35,097 nt of DNA, from NCBI GenBank assembly GCA_023265625.1, contig JAHFST010000019.1, positions 1 through 35,097 on the forward strand, given 5' to 3'. Both the position numbers and the translations under genes were made by a program. Positions within the stretch are counted from its first letter, which is position 1. Each line of letters begins with the position of its first letter. Source of the DNA: Deltaproteobacteria bacterium. Its GTDB lineage: Bacteria; UBA10199; JACPAL01; JAHFST01. Positions 33,312 through 35,097 of this stretch are shown here, one piece after another. Below the pieces are notes generated by a model that searched no databases, was not told where the DNA came from, and worked only from the letters and a program-made list of their open reading frames with translations.

Positions 33312-34982
33312 TTAGATCAGGTTGCTGTAATCAAGCTGGCCAATCGTGTCGTAAATGACTCGGTGCTCGATCCAGTCATCTTTATTAAGGGTAATTGAAA
33401 CGACATGATGCAGGGCCTCGTGTAATAGCGTATTGACTAGTTTTTCAAAATTGATGGTGGGGCCGCCTTGTTTAAGTACCGTTAAATCGATGCAGATGTC
33501 CTCTCCGGTAGGGCCGCAGCCACTCGAGATTCCAAACAGGAAATCCGAGGCGAAGAGGAAGGGGGAGATGGTTTTAACGGAAACATTTTGTCTGTAGGAT
33601 CCATCGAACAGCTGTGACCAGGCCATTGGTTCATAACCATAGAGGTCCAGATTTTCATACAGGGCTAACCTCGTTCCGTTTTGCGCCTTGTTGATCAGGC
33701 CGACGATATCGACTCCGTCGTCGATTTGCACGATTTCAGACTGGACATCATATAGCTCATGCAACCTCTTCATCATCATCGGCACAAGTTGAATGGCCTT
33801 CATTTTTGCCTCACTAAAAATAACTAGCTCATCTGTTGTCATCGGCAAATCGACGCCGACTAAGTTTTTCTTCGGGTACTCAATGGATGTCAATTTTGGC
33901 ATGATCGAAGGATTCAGGGCCGGGGCCGGGTTGTGGCGTGCCCAGAGGTATTCCATGGCATCCCCGATGCCGTCTCCGTCACTATCCCCATTTCTTGGAT
34001 CAAGACCCTGACCTATCTCGAAGAGATCGGTCAGGTAGTCGCCGTCTTGATCGGTGGTCTCAACAAGCTTCTTTAAGTCTTCCTGATAGGCGTAAATCAG
34101 CGGATTAGCAAAGAGGTCGGTAAAAACCAGTCCGTTATTTTTTATCATTGTGGCGTCCACCTCTTCATGAAACACGGGTCCAATCATGCCGCCGGCAAGA
34201 ATCCTCCTCGTCACTTTCACCTTGCCTGTATCCGGGCCAACATAGGGGAGATCTTCGGCGGCCCCGATCGGGATCGGACCCTCAATGTCTTTCAAACTGT
34301 TGATGACATGGGGGGCTACGAGCGGCCAGAATTCGTCCTCAATCAGCCGACTTATTCCGGAAGCAATGATTTTTTCCGGAGAGGTATCCGGCATCGGTAT
34401 AAAATAATCGGAGCCGTTGACAGCCAGTAAGATTCGACCCAGGGGGGAAAAGGTGGCCATGAGGTAAAGATCCTGGCCGTGATGATACCACTTGGTTGCC
34501 TGATTTTCTGTTCCTGCCAAGCAGCCTAACATGGCACTCTTTGAATAGCCGACTTTGGTCATGTTGGTCACATGCTCCGCCTTCAATCGCGCGAGACGGG
34601 CGAAAATGCCATAATAAGAAGAAGACATCAGGCAAAGGTCTTGGAACGCCCTATCCTGCAGGCACTCGATGACCCCCGACCCAACGTAGGAACAAATCAT
34701 GGAAGTGTTTGAAGTATCATCATGGACCACAAAGGACCGTCCCGGGTGACCAAAGATATTTTTTGGCATATTATTCAGCGTCGGGGAGATGTCTGATAAA
34801 TCCCATCGATTGGCCACCCACCCGTCCTTGTTAAACTTGACGACGGTTTTTTCACCCTTCTCCTCATAGTACGGCGGCAGGTAATCTTTCAGTTCAATCC
34901 CTTCCTTTTTGCAATCAAGACTCTTGGATTGGATGGGGTCTCCGAATCCGTCGCTGTCAAGATCCCTAAAGACCATTGTCAT
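33312..34982 (-). pseudogene. Ca-binding (thrombospondin type 3-like) protein with putative zinc-peptidase motif, apparently 5'-truncated
   Basis: The open frame gives 556 residues, but it looks like the remaining part of a longer secreted protein. It begins in the middle of a calcium-binding repeat (FRDLDSDGFGDP at 5-16), lacks any signal peptide, and the codon before the first ATG is a stop. A second repeat block at about 310-345 reads DQDGDYLTDLFE and DSDGDGIGDAMEYLW, typical of thrombospondin type 3-like loops. Near the C-terminus HEALHH (H521, E522, H525) matches the HExxH zinc-peptidase motif; H540 could be a third ligand. Such proteins are normally exported surface or secreted factors. 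The truncated side abuts tandem repeats (34992-35047). It may still be expressed with the gene at 32846. If translated from an upstream start outside the window it could be intact, but the in-frame stop argues against that. Confidence 0.55.
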
Positions 34983-34991
34983 CTAAGAATC

Positions 34992-35047
34992 AAAACCGCA
35001 CTCATTAAAGTTTAAAACCGCACTCATTAAAGTTTAAAACCGCACTC
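34992..35047. repeat. 22-bp tandem repeat, 2.5 copies
   Basis: The unit AAAACCGCACTCATTAAAGT plus TT occurs at 34992-35013 and 35014-35035 without a mismatch, followed by 12 bases of a third copy. It lies directly upstream of the truncated gene. Such short exact tandem units occur as transposase-binding sites at the ends of some insertion sequences (for example IS21-type), but no transposase gene is in the window. Confidence 0.85.
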
Positions 35048-35065
35048 TTTTGGTCTATGGGGGAT

Positions 35066-35083
35066 GTTTGATAACCATCAAAC
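35066..35083. repeat. Inverted repeat near the right edge
   Basis: GTTTGAT and ATCAAAC form a 7-base stem with an AACC loop. With the adjacent tandem repeats it may belong to the end of a mobile element or to a promoter region of a gene beyond the window. Confidence 0.5.
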
Positions 35084-35097
35084 CAAGGGGGATCGCA

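Noticed and set aside
34992-35047. CRISPR array
   Set aside because: The 22-base units abut directly with no spacers, and no cas gene is present.

Overview
The window reads as chromosomal DNA of a Gram-negative, probably uncultured bacterium. Evidence is a lipoprotein signal peptide, a complete-looking leucine-catabolism block, several toxin-antitoxin pairs, and many copies of a dispersed palindrome that begins GTAGGGG. My guess is a lineage formerly binned with Deltaproteobacteria; this is a low-confidence inference. There are no rRNA, tRNA or CRISPR loci, and no gene-free stretch longer than about 150 bases.

Layout. 1-3.5 kb: a degenerate response-regulator-like protein, a VapBC-type pair (+), then on the minus strand an AbrB/PIN pair running directly into a crotonase gene. 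3.5-5.9 kb: a HemN-like radical SAM gene diverging from an XRE regulator across a palindromic operator. 5.9-11.5 kb: leucine degradation in the order MCC beta, methylglutaconyl-CoA hydratase, HicAB toxin-antitoxin insertion, MCC alpha, HMG-CoA lyase. Together these convert 3-methylcrotonyl-CoA to acetyl-CoA and acetoacetate; the isovaleryl-CoA dehydrogenase is not here. 11.4-17.3 kb: a CDP-alcohol phosphatidyltransferase (-), an orphan HATPase protein overlapping a cysteine desulfurase (+), an unknown protein and a lipoprotein (-). 17.3-22.7 kb: a TPR-glycosyltransferase, a ROK sugar kinase and a fused 2-oxoacid dehydrogenase E1. 22.7-26.7 kb: trpE-trpG-trpD-trpC, the chorismate-to-indole-glycerol-phosphate half of tryptophan synthesis without trpF/B/A. 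26.7-35.1 kb: an unknown small gene diverging from a giant 1859-residue protein, then an unknown gene and a Ca-binding/putative Zn-peptidase gene whose 5' end looks cut off beside tandem repeats.

Three things stand out. (1) The GTAGGGG palindromes sit exactly at gene ends, so that the TAG of the repeat is the stop codon of five genes. Two further copies lie in frame inside the MCC alpha gene, one at the point where the BT domain is missing. (2) The giant protein joins an N-terminal ADP-ribosyltransferase-like region to a C-terminal atypical UbiB/ABC1-like kinase, with about 1300 residues of unknown sequence between them. (3) The radical SAM protein has a CX16CX2C cluster motif instead of CX3CX2C. 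Domain calls are from motif reading only; no database search was possible.
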